From: Acidobacteriota bacterium
Lineage (GTDB): Bacteria > Acidobacteriota > Blastocatellia > Pyrinomonadales > Pyrinomonadaceae
Length of the DNA: 64,000 bases
Assembly: GCA_018269075.1 (NCBI GenBank)
Contig: JAFDVJ010000035.1
Location: 1 to 64,000, forward strand
Direction: 5' to 3'
Shown here: positions 15,501 through 24,052 of the stretch, one piece after another
Numbering within the stretch: the first letter of the stretch is position 1
How the letters are laid out: every line of letters starts with the position of its first letter
Notes under the pieces: generated by a model
The model's database searches: none
What the model was told of the DNA's origin: nothing
What the model saw: the letters and a program-made list of their open reading frames with translations, nothing else
Position numbers and translations under genes: made by a program

Positions 15501-16151
15501 TTAATAATACACCCAATAGCCGGCGGATTTCACATATTCGCCCGCGACAAATTTCCAGCCGTTCGGAGAAAGCCACCACAAACCGGGCGGCGGCGTCTGT
15601 TCGCCGGGCGGCGGCGCGGCGATGCCGAGCTCGACCGATTGTTCGTTTTCGGCGAGTATTTTTTGAAAGGTCGCGAGCGCGCGCCGCGTGTGATAGGCCG
15701 AGGTGACGATCAGCACCGATTTCAGATTCGCCGCCCGCGCCTTTTCCGAAAAGAGCCGCGCCTCGTCGATCGTGCCCGCGACCGATGGTTCGAGAATCTC
15801 GACGTCCGCCGCCGGAACGCCCTGTTCGATCAGCGATTTACGGGCCAGCTCGACGAACGGCGGGTTGCGTTTTTCCGTCCGCGACCAGCCCGACTGCCCG
15901 CCGTCGTCGGTCAGATAGATTTTCGGCGCGACGCCGTTTTTGTAGATTTCGGCCGCCTTCTGCGTGCGCTCGACGTAGGTCGAAGAGCCGCCGAGCACGA
16001 GAATCGCGTCGGCCTTCGCGAGCGGCCGCTCGACGATCAGATGCGTCGCGAGCAGCGGCGCGAGCAGGATCCAGACAAGAAAAAGCAGGAGAAAAAAGCA
16101 CAAAAGCCTGAATCTCCCGCTCATTTTTTTTTCTTTTCCCGCCGTCCTCAC
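15501..16151 (-). CDS. YdcF-like (DUF218) membrane protein
   Basis: A 216-residue protein of the DUF218/SanA/YdcF family. It has an N-terminal transmembrane helix (FRLLCFFLLLFLVWILLAPLLATHLIV), then the signature ADAILVLGGSSTYVERTQKAAEIYKNG, TIDEARLF and VLIVTSAYHTRRALATFQKI. The first codon is GTG at 16151, overlapping the upstream glycosyltransferase stop by 4 bases (GTGA); ATG 16124 is an alternative. DUF218 proteins are frequent in cell-envelope and exosortase-associated glycan clusters, but their reaction is poorly known. Here it should act at the periplasmic face of the inner membrane. Confidence 0.85.
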   Translation of the reverse strand: MRTAGKEKKMSGRFRLLCFFLLLFLVWILLAPLLATHLIVERPLAKADAILVLGGSSTYVERTQKAAEIYKNGVAPKIYLTDDGGQSGWSRTEKRNPPFVELARKSLIEQGVPAADVEILEPSVAGTIDEARLFSEKARAANLKSVLIVTSAYHTRRALATFQKILAENEQSVELGIAAPPPGEQTPPPGLWWLSPNGWKFVAGEYVKSAGYWVYY

Positions 16152-17344
16152 GCTTTCAGTTTTTGCATAATCGCACGCAGCTCGTCAACCTTCGCGTCCC
16201 AGCTTTCGTGACGGATCGCGTCCGACACCGCGGCGCGCGGCTTCGGGTTCGCGAGCACGCGCTCGATCTGCGCGATGAAATCGGCGTGATCCGTGCCGGC
16301 GAGACAGTTTTCGAGAACGCGGATCTCGGGGATGTCGGTCGAGACGACCTGCAGACCGGCGGCCAGGTATTCGCGCACCTTGAGCGGGTTCGCGGCGAGC
16401 GTCAGCTCGTTGATCTCGAACGGGTTGAGCGCGACGTCGAAGGCCTTGCAGTAGGCCGGCAGCTCGGCGTACGGCTTGCGGCCGAGAAAATGGACGTTCG
16501 GCAGGCCGTCGAGAATCTTCACCTTTTTCTCGGCGTCGACCGTGATCTTGCCGATCAGGACGACCGAGCCCGTTTTGAAATGCGCGGCCGTTTTTTTGAT
16601 CAGCTCGAAATCGACCCAGTCGGCCAGCAGCCCGTGAAAACCGATGATCGGGCGCGGCAGCTCCCTGATGTCGGCGGGAACCGGCGTCGCCTCGTCGAGG
16701 CTTTTCCGGAAATGATCGAAATCGACGCCGTGACGGATCAGAAACGTCTTCTCGTTGAAGCGTTTTTTCGATTCGAGCAGCTTTTCGGCCGAGACGACGA
16801 CGAAATCCGAGCGGCGGAAAAGATCTTCCTCGATCTCCTTGAGCCCGCTCGAAACGCCCGTAAACGCGGTGTATTCGTCGACGCAGTAATAGATCAGCCC
16901 GGTTTCGCCCAAACGGCCGGCGATCATCCCGGCGGCCGGGTTAAAAACCATATTGACGACGTTCCGCATCCCGAGCTTCTTCATCGCGCGTTTGACCTGG
17001 CGGATCAGAAACTTCTGGTTGAAGGCGACGATCGCCCGGTTTCCGTAGGCCGGGATCGCGAGCGGATTGAGCACGAAGATGTTCGGCTCGACTTCCCGGA
17101 TCGGTTCGGTAAAGCTCTTTAATTTCTTGTATATGCGCGACAGATCCTTCGACGAGGTCGTCGGCATCCGGTTGGCGATCGCGTTGATCCACAAAATCCG
17201 GTTGTCGCGCGACAGGACGCGCATCAGATGCGTTTTCGAGAGCGGGTCGCCCGTCCAGTCGTGCGAAAAACAAAGGATGTCGCGCCCGCGCAAATCGTCC
17301 GCGGCGGGTTTCGTCTTTTTCTTTTCAATCTCGGCCATTAACAT
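16148..17344 (-). CDS. GT-B glycosyltransferase (family 1/4-like)
   Basis: A 398-residue cytoplasmic glycosyltransferase. The N-lobe begins DILCFSHDWTGDPLSKTHLMRVLS. The middle has IYYCVDEYTAF and the His-containing LIRHGVDFDHF motif. The C-lobe has IGFHGLLADWVDFELI, VHFLGRKPYAELPAYCKAFDVALNPF and the nucleotide-sugar-binding segment NPLKVREYLAAGLQVVSTDIPEI. It resembles TuaH-like transferases that work in exopolysaccharide assembly. It lies 9 bases after the amidotransferase gene and overlaps the YdcF-like gene. Donor and acceptor are unknown. Confidence 0.85.
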   Translation of the reverse strand: MLMAEIEKKKTKPAADDLRGRDILCFSHDWTGDPLSKTHLMRVLSRDNRILWINAIANRMPTTSSKDLSRIYKKLKSFTEPIREVEPNIFVLNPLAIPAYGNRAIVAFNQKFLIRQVKRAMKKLGMRNVVNMVFNPAAGMIAGRLGETGLIYYCVDEYTAFTGVSSGLKEIEEDLFRRSDFVVVSAEKLLESKKRFNEKTFLIRHGVDFDHFRKSLDEATPVPADIRELPRPIIGFHGLLADWVDFELIKKTAAHFKTGSVVLIGKITVDAEKKVKILDGLPNVHFLGRKPYAELPAYCKAFDVALNPFEINELTLAANPLKVREYLAAGLQVVSTDIPEIRVLENCLAGTDHADFIAQIERVLANPKPRAAVSDAIRHESWDAKVDELRAIMQKLKA

Positions 17345-17353
17345 ATTTTTTTC

Positions 17354-19279
17354 TCAGGCGGAAACCGCTTCCTCGAATCTCGTCTCCCGGCGCTCGACCG
17401 TTTCGCCGTCGAAGAACCGGCGCTGCCAGATCTCGAAATTGACGAGAAACCAGAGCCGCTGGTCGTGGTTCTCGCCGGCGTTGTGCCGCCCGACGAGCTC
17501 GCGGACGAATTTCTCGTCGAAGATGCCGCGCGCGCGGCTCCGCTCGCTCAAAACATACTCGTCGACGACGTGGCGAAACGCGCCCCGAAACCAGCTCCCG
17601 ACCGGCACTGGAAAGCCCATCTTCGAGCGCGTCAGGATCTCGTCGGGCAGAATTCCCTTCATCGCCTCGCGAAGCAGATATTTCGTGTCGCGGCCGCGGA
17701 GCTTCATCCGGACGGGCATCCGCGCCGTGAATTCGACGAGCCGGTGGTCGAGAAACGGCACGCGCGACTCGATCGAGGCGGCCATCGACATCTGATCCTG
17801 CTTCATCAGCAGCTCGTGCAGGTAGGTTTTCGTGTCGACGTAGAGCAGTTTGTCGAGCACCGCCCGCGCGTCGGTCTTCGCGAGCCAGCCGTTCTGAAAA
17901 CGATACGGGTCGCGGTCTTCGATCCGCGCCTTCGTTTCGGCCGACAGGAGTTTGTCCTGCATCGCCTTCGGGAAAACGCCGAAATTGTCGAAAAAGAGAT
18001 TTTCGATGTCGGCCGCGCGCGTCAGAAACGTCCGGCTGAGCTTGCCGCCGATCGCTTCGGCGCCCGTTTTGACGAGCCCGCGGACGAAATCCGGCATCAG
18101 CGCCTCGTATTTTTCGCCGTATTCGAGCAGCTGCAAAGTCTTCGCGTAACGTCCGTAACCGGCCATAATCTCGTCCGCGCCCTCGCCCGTGAGGACGACC
18201 TTGACGTGCTTCTGCGCGAGCTTCGAGACGAAATAAAGCGGCACCGAGGCGATAAAGCCGATCGGTTCGTCCTCGTGCCAGACGAGGTTCGGCAGCTCGT
18301 CGAAAAACTGCTCGGGCGTGATCGTGATCTCGTGATGCTCGGTCTTGAAGGCCTTGGCGACGACCCGCGCGTATTCGAACTCGTTGGCCTCGCGCTCCTT
18401 GAAGCCGACCGAAAAGGTCTTGACCGGAGCGTCGACCATCTGCGCCATCGTCGCCGCGATCGCCGACGAATCGATGCCGCCCGACAGAAACATCCCGAGC
18501 GGCACGTCGGCCATCAGCCGGAGCCGGACGGAATGCCGGAAAAGCTCGCGCCACTCGTCGATAAACTCGCGGTCGGAACGGTCCCGGTGCTTCGGCTCGA
18601 AATTCACGTCCCAGAATTCTTCGATCCGCAGGGCGCCGTCCTGCCAGACCATAAAATGGCCCGGCAAAAGCCGTTTGACGCCCTTGTAAAGCGTTTCGTC
18701 ACGAGAAGTTCCGTGATTGGCGAGCTGGTCCGGCAGCGCGTCGTAATTCAATTCCGGCTTGACGGCCGCCGCTTCGAGCAGCGTCTTGATCTCGGAGCCG
18801 AAAAACAGGCTCCCGTCGGCATCATGAACGTAGTAGAGCGGTTTGACGCCGAGCCGGTCGCGGGCGATGAACAGCGTCTTTTCGCGGCGGTCCCAGATCG
18901 CGAAGGCGAACATCCCGCGCAGTTTTTCGAGACATTCGACGCCGTGTTCCTCGTAGAGATGGAGGATCGTCTCGGTGTCGCAGTGCGTCCGGTAGACGTG
19001 GCCCTTCGCTTCGAGTTCCTCGCGGTAGTCGGCGTGATTGTAGATTTCGCCGTTGTAGACGATGACCAGCGAGCCGTCCTCGTTGAACATCGGCTGCGCG
19101 CCGTGCGAAACGTCGACGATCGACAGCCGGCGGTGACCGAGGCCGACGCGCTCGTCCGTAAACAGCCCGCCGTCGTCCGGGCCGCGGTGAAACTGCACGT
19201 CGCGCATCCTCTCGAGCACGTCACGGTCGATTTGTCGCTGAGATTTTCGGGATAAAGCTATTCCGTTGATTCCGCACAT
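17354..19279 (-). CDS. Asparagine synthase-like amidotransferase, copy 1
   Basis: A 641-residue class II glutamine amidotransferase fused to an ATP-pyrophosphatase synthetase domain. The N-terminal nucleophile is C2 (MCGINGIA), with HRGPDDGG (31-38) and VYNGEIYN (74-81). The ATP P-loop is SGGIDSS (266-272), followed by GEGADEIMAGYGRY. The length and the KMGFPVPVGSWFRG segment fit the exosortase-associated amidotransferase group (TIGR03108-like) better than housekeeping AsnB. It probably amidates a sugar carboxylate, or supplies asparagine or ammonia, during surface-glycan synthesis. The 224-base gap upstream includes a TTTGGTC inverted element. Confidence 0.88.
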   Translation of the reverse strand: MCGINGIALSRKSQRQIDRDVLERMRDVQFHRGPDDGGLFTDERVGLGHRRLSIVDVSHGAQPMFNEDGSLVIVYNGEIYNHADYREELEAKGHVYRTHCDTETILHLYEEHGVECLEKLRGMFAFAIWDRREKTLFIARDRLGVKPLYYVHDADGSLFFGSEIKTLLEAAAVKPELNYDALPDQLANHGTSRDETLYKGVKRLLPGHFMVWQDGALRIEEFWDVNFEPKHRDRSDREFIDEWRELFRHSVRLRLMADVPLGMFLSGGIDSSAIAATMAQMVDAPVKTFSVGFKEREANEFEYARVVAKAFKTEHHEITITPEQFFDELPNLVWHEDEPIGFIASVPLYFVSKLAQKHVKVVLTGEGADEIMAGYGRYAKTLQLLEYGEKYEALMPDFVRGLVKTGAEAIGGKLSRTFLTRAADIENLFFDNFGVFPKAMQDKLLSAETKARIEDRDPYRFQNGWLAKTDARAVLDKLLYVDTKTYLHELLMKQDQMSMAASIESRVPFLDHRLVEFTARMPVRMKLRGRDTKYLLREAMKGILPDEILTRSKMGFPVPVGSWFRGAFRHVVDEYVLSERSRARGIFDEKFVRELVGRHNAGENHDQRLWFLVNFEIWQRRFFDGETVERRETRFEEAVSA

Positions 19280-19410
19280 ATTAAGCCAGACGTAAGAAAA
19301 TCGGGCCGCCGAATATTCTCCGCCCGAATAAACAATTAAAGTTATATTAACTCTTTTTTTTCAGTTTAACGCAAAATTATCCGGCGGCCGCCCGGATTAT
19401 CGATCGATTT

Positions 19411-19508
19411 GATCTTCGATCTTTGGTCTTCGGCCTTTGAGCTTTGACCTTCGGCCTTCGAAATTGTTTCAAAGACCAAAGACCAAAGATCAAAGACCAA
19501 AGATCAAA
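19411..19508. repeat. Inverted TTTGGTC arrays
   Basis: CTTTGGTC-type words at 19419-19460 face CAAAGACCAAAGATC words at 19469-19508, with almost no spacer. The right arm overlaps the stop codon of the upstream glycosyltransferase gene. This is the largest gap within the cluster. Confidence 0.75.
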
Positions 19509-20535
19509 ATTCTTCGTAAAGCTTGAGCACCGCCTCGACGTTCGACCGGTCTTCCGGCCTTTCGATCTTCGACGCCGGGAGCGTTTCGGCGATCCGGACG
19601 ATTTTTTCGACGAGCGCGGCGGCGTCGCCGACCGGCATCAGCTCGACGCCTTCGGGGCGCATCCCGTTGTCGGTCGCGATCACCGGCGTGCCGAGAAAAA
19701 GCGCCTCGCGAACGGCGATCGCGTCGCCGTCGAATTTCGTGGTCCGCAGGAGAATATCGGCCTTTTTGATCAGATGCAGCGTCACCGGATTGGGCACGTT
19801 GCCGGCCAGAAAAATGCGCGAAGCGTAGGGTTTGGCGGCGATTGCGCGTTTCATCTCCGCTTCCTGACTGCCCGAACCGACGATCATCAAACCGGCGCCG
19901 GGCAGCTTTTCGAGAACCTTTTCGAGCGCGTCGACCTGCAGAAAAAGATCGTAATCGTCTTCGAGCAGGCCGACCCCCAGCAGAAACGGCCGGTGTTTTG
20001 CGGCAAATTCTTCGAATTCCGGCGGGACCCCGACCGATTTGTCGGGATTTCTGAGAACGAACGGATAAATCAGGCGAACCCGTTCTTTCTTCGCGCCGAA
20101 TTTTTCGAGCAGCTCGAACATCAGCGGATTGACGACGACGATCCGGCGAAACAAACGAAACACGAAACCGTCGAACGAAAAACGATTCGCCGTACCGATC
20201 CTTTCGACCGCATACCCGCCCGAATGCAGCGTCAGCACGCTTTTCCCGCGCCCGAAAAACGCGCAAACCTTGAGAAACGCGAGAATCCGCAGATTGATCC
20301 GGCCGCCGACGTGAACGTGCAGCACGTTGTAATCGAGCGTCTTCAAAAGCTGGACGAGCGCCGCCGGCGTGCGCGGATGATAAACGTCCGGTTCGGTTAC
20401 GGGTTGGCTGCTTTTGGCCGTCGCGATGATCGAACAGCGATGTCCGTTTTTCAGCAATTCGTCACGAATCGCCAGCATATTGCGACTGATTCCGCCTTCG
20501 GGCGGCGGATATGGCCCGAGTTGAAGAACGTGCAT
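19504..20535 (-). CDS. GT-B glycosyltransferase (GT4-like)
   Basis: A 343-residue GT4-type transferase. The N-lobe has HVLQLGPYPPPEGGISRNMLAIRDELLKNGH and VLHVHVGGRINL. The C-lobe has LLGVGLLEDDYDLFLQVDALEKVLEKLPGAGLMIVGSGSQE and the donor-binding region FDGDAIAVREALFLGTPVIATDNG. A GGI glycine loop near residue 14 is typical. It probably adds a sugar from a nucleotide donor to a lipid-linked intermediate at the cytoplasmic membrane face. Repeat elements bound the gene on both sides, so it may not be tightly coupled to its neighbours. Confidence 0.85.
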   Translation of the reverse strand: MHVLQLGPYPPPEGGISRNMLAIRDELLKNGHRCSIIATAKSSQPVTEPDVYHPRTPAALVQLLKTLDYNVLHVHVGGRINLRILAFLKVCAFFGRGKSVLTLHSGGYAVERIGTANRFSFDGFVFRLFRRIVVVNPLMFELLEKFGAKKERVRLIYPFVLRNPDKSVGVPPEFEEFAAKHRPFLLGVGLLEDDYDLFLQVDALEKVLEKLPGAGLMIVGSGSQEAEMKRAIAAKPYASRIFLAGNVPNPVTLHLIKKADILLRTTKFDGDAIAVREALFLGTPVIATDNGMRPEGVELMPVGDAAALVEKIVRIAETLPASKIERPEDRSNVEAVLKLYEEF

Positions 20536-20540
20536 TTTTG

Positions 20541-20616
20541 TAGTCTTGAGTCCTGAGTCTTAAGTCTTTGGTCTATGTCTTCCGACTCGAGACTTAAGAC
20601 TCAGGACTCAAGACTT
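20541..20616. repeat. Inverted GTCTTGA arrays
   Basis: AGTCTTGAGTCCTGAGTCTT (20542-20561) faces AAGACTCAGGACTCAAGACT (20596-20615), an exact inverted repeat of 20 bases around a 34-base loop. The word is the same as at 126-295. It fills the gap between the bi-domain oxidoreductase and the glycosyltransferase. Confidence 0.85.
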
Positions 20617-20618
20617 TT

Positions 20619-22760
20619 TCAGCCTAAAATTTCGTCGAGATTGAAAGTCTGCGCTTCGCCGGTTCTGACCGCTTCGAGCATCAGCAGGCAGCCGAGCGTC
20701 GCGCGCGTGCCGTCGACGACCGTGACGGCCGTTTCCGTCCCGTCTTTGAGGCTTCGCACGAACGATTCGAGCTGTTCCTGATAACCTTTGGCCGCAAAGA
20801 ATTTACTGCGCCCGTCGCGCTTCTTTTTCTTGACGACGAGCCGCTTGAAGTCCTCGCTCAAAACGCTCACGCCGGGCGCGAAGACCTCGACCAGCTCGCC
20901 GCCCGACGATTCGCTGCCGACGACCGTGTAGATGAAATTGCCGATCGAGCCGTCGGCGAATTTGAGCGTCGCCGCGACGTTGTGCCCGTCGAATCCGCAG
21001 GCCGACACCGCGACCGGCTCGCTTTCGGTCAGCCAGTACATCAGATCGACGAAGTGACAGCCCTCGCCCAAAACGACGCCGCCCTGCGATTTTTCGGCCG
21101 CCCAGCCGTTTTCGATGCCCGGCGAATTCATCCGGCAGGAGACGACGAGCGGGCTCGTGCGGCCCTTCAGATTGTTTTTCATCTCGACGTAATACGGCGC
21201 GAAACGGCGGTTGAAACCGACCATCAGCCGCTTGCCGCTCGTTTGAACCGCCCGGTAGATCGCCCGGCATTCCTCGACCGTGACGGCCATCGGTTTTTCG
21301 ATGAAGACGTGCTTGCCGGCCTCGAGCGCGTCGATCGCCTGCCGCGCGTGCTCGCGGTGACGGCTCGAAATGAGGATCGCGTCGATCTCCGGATCGTTGA
21401 GAATTTCCCGGTAATCCGACGTGCTGTATTTCGCGCCGAAACGCATCGCGTAGGATTTGCCCTGCGCGCCGCGATTCGAATAAACGGCGTGAAGACTCGC
21501 GCCGGCGATCTTCTGAATCGCCGGCAGATGCGCCCATTTCGCCAGATTTCCGGCGCCGACCATCGCGAACCTGATCTCGTCTTTCCGAATCGGCTCGGTG
21601 CTGACGACGATCTTGCGCGTCGGTCTGAAATCCCCGATCGCGTCGGCCGCCTCGTTGACCGGATATTTCAACACGACCGCGAGACTCGATCCGCCGCCCA
21701 TGATCGTCTCGTAGGCGCGCGGCGCGTCTTCGAGCGCGAACTCGTGCGAGATCAGCGGTTTGACGTCGACGCGGCCGACCGCCGTCAGCCGCAGGAATTC
21801 CTCCATATTGCGGTTTTCCGTCCAGCGCACGTAAGCGAGCGGGTAGTCGATGCCCTGTTTCTCGTAGCTCGGATCGTAGCTGCCCGGCCCGTAAGCCCGC
21901 GAGACCGTAAACTTGAGCTCCTTGACGTACATTTCGGCGCGCGGAATCTCGATCGGACAGGCCCCGACCATCACGACGCGGCCGCGGTCGCGGCACATCG
22001 AAACGCCCTGCTGGAGCGGTTTCGGCGAGGCCGAAGCGGCGGCCACGATCACGGCGTCGGCGCCGCGTCCGTCGGTCAGCGCGCGCACTTCCTGAACGGT
22101 CGCCTCGCCGGCGACGAGCCCGAAATCCGCGCCGGTCGCCCGCGCGATCGCGACGCGCTGCGGGTCGAGATCGATCGCGATCACGACGCCGCCCTGACAG
22201 CGGACGAGCTGCGCGACGAGCTGGCCGACGAGGCCGAGACCGATGACCGCGACCGTGTCGCCGATATTGATCTCCGAAAGCCGCACCGAGTTCATCGCGA
22301 TCGCCCCGAGCGTCGTGAAACAGGCTTCCGGAAAGCTCACGTTGTCGGGAATCCGCGCGATCAGGTTGCGGCCGACGTTGATCGTCTCGCCGTGGCCGGT
22401 GCCCTCGCCGCCGTAGGCGACGCGCTGGCCGATCTTGAGATCGGTCACCTTTTCGTCGCGGTCGACGATGATGCCCGCGCCCGAATAGCCGAGGACGGCG
22501 TAATCCTTGAATTTCGCGCGCACCTCGTTGAACGTGCTGACCGGGTCGGTCTTTTTCATCACGTTCCAGACCGTCTGCAGGTGCGACGGGTTGTCGGCGA
22601 CCTCTTTCAGAATATTTTCCGTGTGGATGTCGGCGGTTTCCGTTCCCGAGCTGATCAGCGAGTAAAACGGACGGACGAGCACGTGATTCGACGATACGGT
22701 CGGGTCGGCGACCTCGTCCACGATGATTTCCTTCAAACCTTTGCGAATGACTTGTTTCAT
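20619..22760 (-). CDS. Bi-domain oxidoreductase: zinc-type MDR dehydrogenase fused to Gfo/Idh/MocA domain
   Basis: A 713-residue fusion. Residues 1-370 are a medium-chain dehydrogenase: a GroES-like N-part (VRPFYSLISSGTETADIH, GYSGAGIIVD) and the NAD(P)-binding loop IGLGLVGQ (173-180). Residues from about 395 form a Gfo/Idh/MocA oxidoreductase: FAMVGAGNLAKWAHLPAI, then HVFIEKPMAVTVEECR and EGCHFVDLMYWL. This exact fusion is known from polysaccharide clusters, where it often sits beside heparinase-like genes, as here. Likely roles are oxidation or epimerisation of a nucleotide-linked sugar. Classical zinc ligands are not obvious in the first half, so that half may be zinc-independent. Confidence 0.88.
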   Translation of the reverse strand: MKQVIRKGLKEIIVDEVADPTVSSNHVLVRPFYSLISSGTETADIHTENILKEVADNPSHLQTVWNVMKKTDPVSTFNEVRAKFKDYAVLGYSGAGIIVDRDEKVTDLKIGQRVAYGGEGTGHGETINVGRNLIARIPDNVSFPEACFTTLGAIAMNSVRLSEINIGDTVAVIGLGLVGQLVAQLVRCQGGVVIAIDLDPQRVAIARATGADFGLVAGEATVQEVRALTDGRGADAVIVAAASASPKPLQQGVSMCRDRGRVVMVGACPIEIPRAEMYVKELKFTVSRAYGPGSYDPSYEKQGIDYPLAYVRWTENRNMEEFLRLTAVGRVDVKPLISHEFALEDAPRAYETIMGGGSSLAVVLKYPVNEAADAIGDFRPTRKIVVSTEPIRKDEIRFAMVGAGNLAKWAHLPAIQKIAGASLHAVYSNRGAQGKSYAMRFGAKYSTSDYREILNDPEIDAILISSRHREHARQAIDALEAGKHVFIEKPMAVTVEECRAIYRAVQTSGKRLMVGFNRRFAPYYVEMKNNLKGRTSPLVVSCRMNSPGIENGWAAEKSQGGVVLGEGCHFVDLMYWLTESEPVAVSACGFDGHNVAATLKFADGSIGNFIYTVVGSESSGGELVEVFAPGVSVLSEDFKRLVVKKKKRDGRSKFFAAKGYQEQLESFVRSLKDGTETAVTVVDGTRATLGCLLMLEAVRTGEAQTFNLDEILG

Positions 22761-22879
22761 ATTATTTCATCTGACCGGGGAAAATTCAGGGCAGGCGTGC
22801 GGAAGGCACAAAATTATGATTTCACGAGATTTGTTTGATTGTCAACAGATTAGAATCTGCCCGAACTTACTAGAAACGG

Positions 22880-24007
22880 TCAAACGCCGTAAAGTTCCAG
22901 CGTTTTCGCGAGCTGGGCGCCGAGCGAGAATTTTTCCTCGGCGATCCGCCGTCCGCGCGCGCCGAAACGGGCGGCTTTATCTTCCGCTTCGAGCAGCTCG
23001 ATCAACCGCGCGGCGAGCGCGTCGGCGTCGTCCGATTCGACGAGAAAGCCGGTCTCGTTTTCGACGACCGCCTCGGCCGCGCCGCCGACGCGCGTCGCGA
23101 CGACCGGCAGTCCGGCCGCCATATATTCGAGGATCGAGTTTGAAAAGCCCTCGTTGAACGAGGTCAGGACGCCCGCGAAGCTGACCGCCAGCAGTTCGGG
23201 CACCCGTTTGCAGAGCCCCGTGAAATGGACGTTTCCGGCGATGTTCAGGTCGGCGGCGAGCCGTTCCAAATCTTCGCGCAGCGCGCCTTCGCCGGCGAGC
23301 ACGAAATGCGCCCGCGGAAATTTTTCCGTCACTTTCCGGGCGGCGCGCAGAAACATCGGCTGGTTTTTGACCGGATGCCGGAGGTTCGCGACGAGCGTGA
23401 CGAATTTCAGACCGGCGGCCGCCGGCAGCTTCAGTTCGCCGCAGACCGCCGCGCGGTCGGTCGTCGGCGGCCGCAGCCTTTCGAGATCGAGACCGTTGTA
23501 GACGACTTCGATCTTCGCCGCCGTGACGCCCTCGGCGATCAGGTAGTCTTTGACCGCCGCCGAGTTGACGACGATCGCGTTCGATTGCCGGAAGGCGATT
23601 TTTTCGACCGTTTTCTGGAGCTTCGTGCGCATTCCGCCGGTCTCGCGCTTCGAGGCGACGGCGAGCGGCACGCGCGCGAGCCGGGCCGCGAACATCCCGA
23701 AGACGTTCGTGTAGAAATCGTGCGTGTGGACGACGTCAATCCTATTCTCGCGCAGAAAGCGCGCCGCCCGCCGCAGCTGTTTGAAGAAATTCGCGTCGTA
23801 AAACGAGGTCAGCCGGAACTCGGGAAATTCGGTAAAGCCGAGCCTTTCGACCTCGGCGCGGAGCACGCCCTCGTCGGTCAGCGCGGCGATCGCGACGTTG
23901 ACGCGGCCGTCCTCGCGAAGCAGACGCGTCAATTGAACGGCTTGGCGTTCCGAGCCGCCCTGATTGAAACTGCCGATGAGCTGAAGGACGTTTTTCATTC
24001 GGGACAC
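22880..24007 (-). CDS. GT4 family glycosyltransferase
   Basis: A 375-residue GT-B enzyme: VLQLIGSFNQGGSERQAVQLTRLL (acceptor loop with GGSE), DVVHTHDFYTNVFG, VVYNGLDLERLRPP, a FVLAGEGALREDLERLA strand and the E-x7-E donor motif FNEGFSNSILEYMAAGLPVVATRVGG. It is the most canonical GT4 of the cluster. The stop is followed downstream by a 119-base gap with no recognised element except a small CAGATT/AATCTG dyad near 22846-22859. Donor and linkage are unknown. Confidence 0.9.
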   Translation of the reverse strand: MSRMKNVLQLIGSFNQGGSERQAVQLTRLLREDGRVNVAIAALTDEGVLRAEVERLGFTEFPEFRLTSFYDANFFKQLRRAARFLRENRIDVVHTHDFYTNVFGMFAARLARVPLAVASKRETGGMRTKLQKTVEKIAFRQSNAIVVNSAAVKDYLIAEGVTAAKIEVVYNGLDLERLRPPTTDRAAVCGELKLPAAAGLKFVTLVANLRHPVKNQPMFLRAARKVTEKFPRAHFVLAGEGALREDLERLAADLNIAGNVHFTGLCKRVPELLAVSFAGVLTSFNEGFSNSILEYMAAGLPVVATRVGGAAEAVVENETGFLVESDDADALAARLIELLEAEDKAARFGARGRRIAEEKFSLGAQLAKTLELYGV

Positions 24008-24052
24008 GGGGGCGCGGACGGCGTACTTTTCCGCCGAAAACCGCGCTCCCGT